Part shown: positions 33,283 to 64,000 of the stretch, in pieces
Layout: each line of letters opens with the position of its first letter
Numbering within the stretch: position 1 is the first letter of the stretch
Assembly: GCF_018812025.1 (NCBI RefSeq)
Contig: NC_063049.1
Location: 34,441,447-34,505,446 of the forward strand
DNA from: Megalobrama amblycephala
Taxonomy: Eukaryota > Chordata > Actinopteri > Cypriniformes > Xenocyprididae
Direction: 5' to 3'
Length of the DNA: 64,000 nucleotides
Program-made: the position numbers and the translations under genes
The notes under the pieces: generated by a model
The model's database searches: none
Told to the model about the DNA's origin: nothing
What the model saw: the letters and a program-made list of their open reading frames with translations, nothing else

Positions 33283-33620
33283 TAGCTTTTTTTATATTTT
33301 ATTTTTATATTTTCAGTTTTTTTATTTTAATTTAAGTTTTAGTAATTTGTTATCTTTTGTCAATTGAATTCGTTTTTTTTTTTTTTGTTATAAGATTATG
33401 TTAGGCTATAAGATTTTTTTTTTAATCAATTTTAGTTTTAGTAATTTTAGTGCTTCAACGGAAACTTATTCCATTTAGCTGCCAAGACAACACTTTTAGA
33501 AGTTTTTCCATATAATATATTTATATTTCATTTGAGCTTTATTTCAATTACGGAAAAGTATTTTTTAAATTATTTTAATATTAATTTTAGATTTAGTTAA
33601 CAATAAAAACTTACAAAAAA
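33283..33620. repeat. AT-rich dispersed repeat, copy A
   Basis: Built from blocks like TTTTATATTTTCAGTTTT and AATTTAAGTTTTAGTAATTT, which recur at 38390-38580 and 52030-52330. Confidence 0.45.
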
Positions 33621-33780
33621 AAATTTGTAATATATTTAAAAATGTTGCATTAAAGACGAGGTGTATGGCCATGCGTTACTTTACACGGTCTAAATATGAT
33701 TTACAATTTTGAAACGCTGATAATGACAACAGCTATTCAATAATCACCTGCTTCGTCTTCAGCCACCGAAGTCAAACTGA

Positions 33781-33996
33781 CCAATCAGAGCACAGCGCGT
33801 TGAGTAAGCGATGAGAGTGTTAGGATCTCGTGCTCTCTCTCCATCTCCAACTTTACACAGCGGCAGCAGGTGAACGGAGCGCGCTGTGTTCACCGGTGCA
33901 TGGAAATATTTTAAACCCTTTTCAAGCTGATATCCACACATACTTTGAAAATAGCGCACACTGTAAAGAGAGAAAAAAAAAACTTCCGGACAGAAT
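33781..33996 (+). promoter_or_regulatory. cps1: Candidate cps1 promoter and 5' leader
   Basis: CCAAT (33781-33785, context ACCAATCAGAG) lies about 215 bp before the start codon, at the start of a locally GC-richer stretch. No strong TATA box is evident. If transcription starts upstream of 33900, the leader contains a tiny upstream reading frame, ATG-GAA-ATA-TTT-TAA at 33900-33914. The transcription start is not visible from sequence. Confidence 0.4.
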
Positions 33997-62784
<28,788 letters not shown>

Positions 62785-64000
62785 GTGAGGACTGCACATT
62801 TAATCATTTGACCCAGTCGCAGCACAAATAACTTCATGTGAAGCTTTTGGTTTTGCCACATGAATCATGTAATGCTCAGTCAATAAATAATGTAATATGC
62901 ACCCTTTTTACCCATTATCACAAATGAATGATGCTCTTGGAATTATATTTCATCCTATCTAAACACATCATTTAGAAAAAGATGCTCTTAAGAGCTTTTT
63001 TTTATTTTTTAAAGGCAGACCAAGCACATTTGCATCAGCTCCAGTTTTTCTGTACCTCATGGCCAGTATTGATTTTCATCTCCTGTTCCTGCTACCCCTT
63101 ACAGTTTTTCACTTAAGAGTGCAATAGTTTTCCTGAGCAAAAATGCTTTACCATCGCTGTCACCATCATTGAGCCATTCCTGAGTGCATAAGCAAGGATA
63201 TTTCATTTTTTATTAATACAAACACTTACAAAAGATGAAAATGGTAGTTTTTATATTGTTATGAGCTAGTGAGACTTGTAGCTACCGGATATAGAGAATA
63301 ATTGAAGGACTGCAATTCTTTGCAATATTTACATAAAATCAGTGTTTTCTTAGATCTAGATGGACCTCTGCCAAAGACCAACAACAATTAACTTTGTCTG
63401 AATTGTGAAGCAAAGCAGGTATATCTTAGACTTAAAGGCCACATCAATGGATGAATGAATTTTATCAATGCCCTCAGCAAAATCTAGCAATGTTATAATC
63501 CATTTTGCCAAAAGAGAAAGGCTGTCAATTTGTAAAAATGTGTAAATTAGCTAAAAGTCAAATTAGTCAAATTTCTTTGCTTGCTTTCTTTATCACTGGC
63601 ATATAGAGGGCATCTAAGCTAATAAACGTGACTAAAAGCCATAGACTTCAATGATTTCATGAGGTCTTTAAAATCACAGTCATATAACGGAGCAGATCAA
63701 TGAGATTTATAGAGTTGTGAACCCTTTTATGACTGTTAAATTTATATGGCTGGATTTAGAAGGAATGAATAATGTTCTCAAGCAATCAATTAGCCTTAGT
63801 GTGTCTTTCATCAAGTAACGATATATTTGCTTAGCATATGTGCTATATATTCTTTCTCCTTCTCTCTCTGTAGTGTGTGTGTGTGTGTGTGTGTGCTTGT
63901 TTTTGTGATTTATGATGACATGGGTATTACACTGGTATTACGACGTAAACATGAAATATGAGGACATTTCATGAGTCCTCATATTTAAAATAGCTTTAAA
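62785..64000. other. cps1: cps1 intron 28 (partial)
   Basis: Starts with donor GTGAGG and runs off the window. A (TG)n run lies at 63873-63894; nothing else is recognised. Confidence 0.55.

Larger units (their letters stand above)
25367..33780. other. Intergenic region between divergent myl1 and cps1
   Basis: No gene recognised. It holds a short inverted-repeat element (27348-27522), a muscle-motif cluster (28985-29033), RecQ-element copy 2 (30549-31635), a palindromic repeat (31731-32213) and an AT-rich dispersed repeat (33283-33620). Open frames such as 26901-27287 show no recognisable protein. Confidence 0.6.

Noticed and set aside
25367..33780. lancl1 expected between myl1 and cps1
   Set aside because: No exon resembling a LanC-like protein (for example its His-Cys-His zinc motifs) was seen on either strand.

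Overview
The window is vertebrate nuclear DNA, almost certainly from a teleost and probably a cyprinid. The genes are split into many short GT-AG exons. The non-coding DNA is AT-rich and full of teleost-type repeats: Tc1 elements, hAT relics, TTAA-flanked short inverted-repeat elements, tRNA-derived SINE pieces and TA or CTAT microsatellites. The species cannot be fixed from sequence alone.

Layout. (1) 1-15.6 kb, + strand: the last five coding exons and 3'UTR of a MAP2-type microtubule-associated protein gene (map2), holding the full tubulin-binding repeat array. (2) 15.6-19.7 kb: a repeat-filled gap between converging genes, containing a Tc1/mariner element with an intact 340-codon DD34E transposase. 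(3) 19.7-25.4 kb, - strand: the complete fast-muscle myosin alkali light chain gene myl1 (six coding exons, 193 codons). (4) 25.4-33.8 kb: a gap between the divergent genes myl1 and cps1, with a possible muscle enhancer cluster, a second copy of a RecQ-carrying transposon and a large palindromic repeat. (5) 34-64 kb, + strand: the first 28 coding exons (1150 codons, every junction in phase) of mitochondrial carbamoyl-phosphate synthetase (cps1). The gene runs off the right edge.

Main points. The cps1 product keeps a Cys-His-Glu amidotransferase triad, so it looks like the glutamine-using fish CPSase III rather than the ammonia-only mammalian CPS1. Two near-identical 1.09 kb elements, each with a TAGCCTG terminal repeat and its own 9-bp target duplication, carry the start of a RecQ-family helicase reading frame. 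The map2 intron before the second tubulin-binding repeat has a GC donor. map2, myl1 and cps1 share a neighbourhood in human 2q34, but several genes between them there are missing here.

The three host genes do not form a pathway. Their proximity reflects ancestral synteny. Most of the rest of the window is explained by several layers of mobile-element insertion, some nested.
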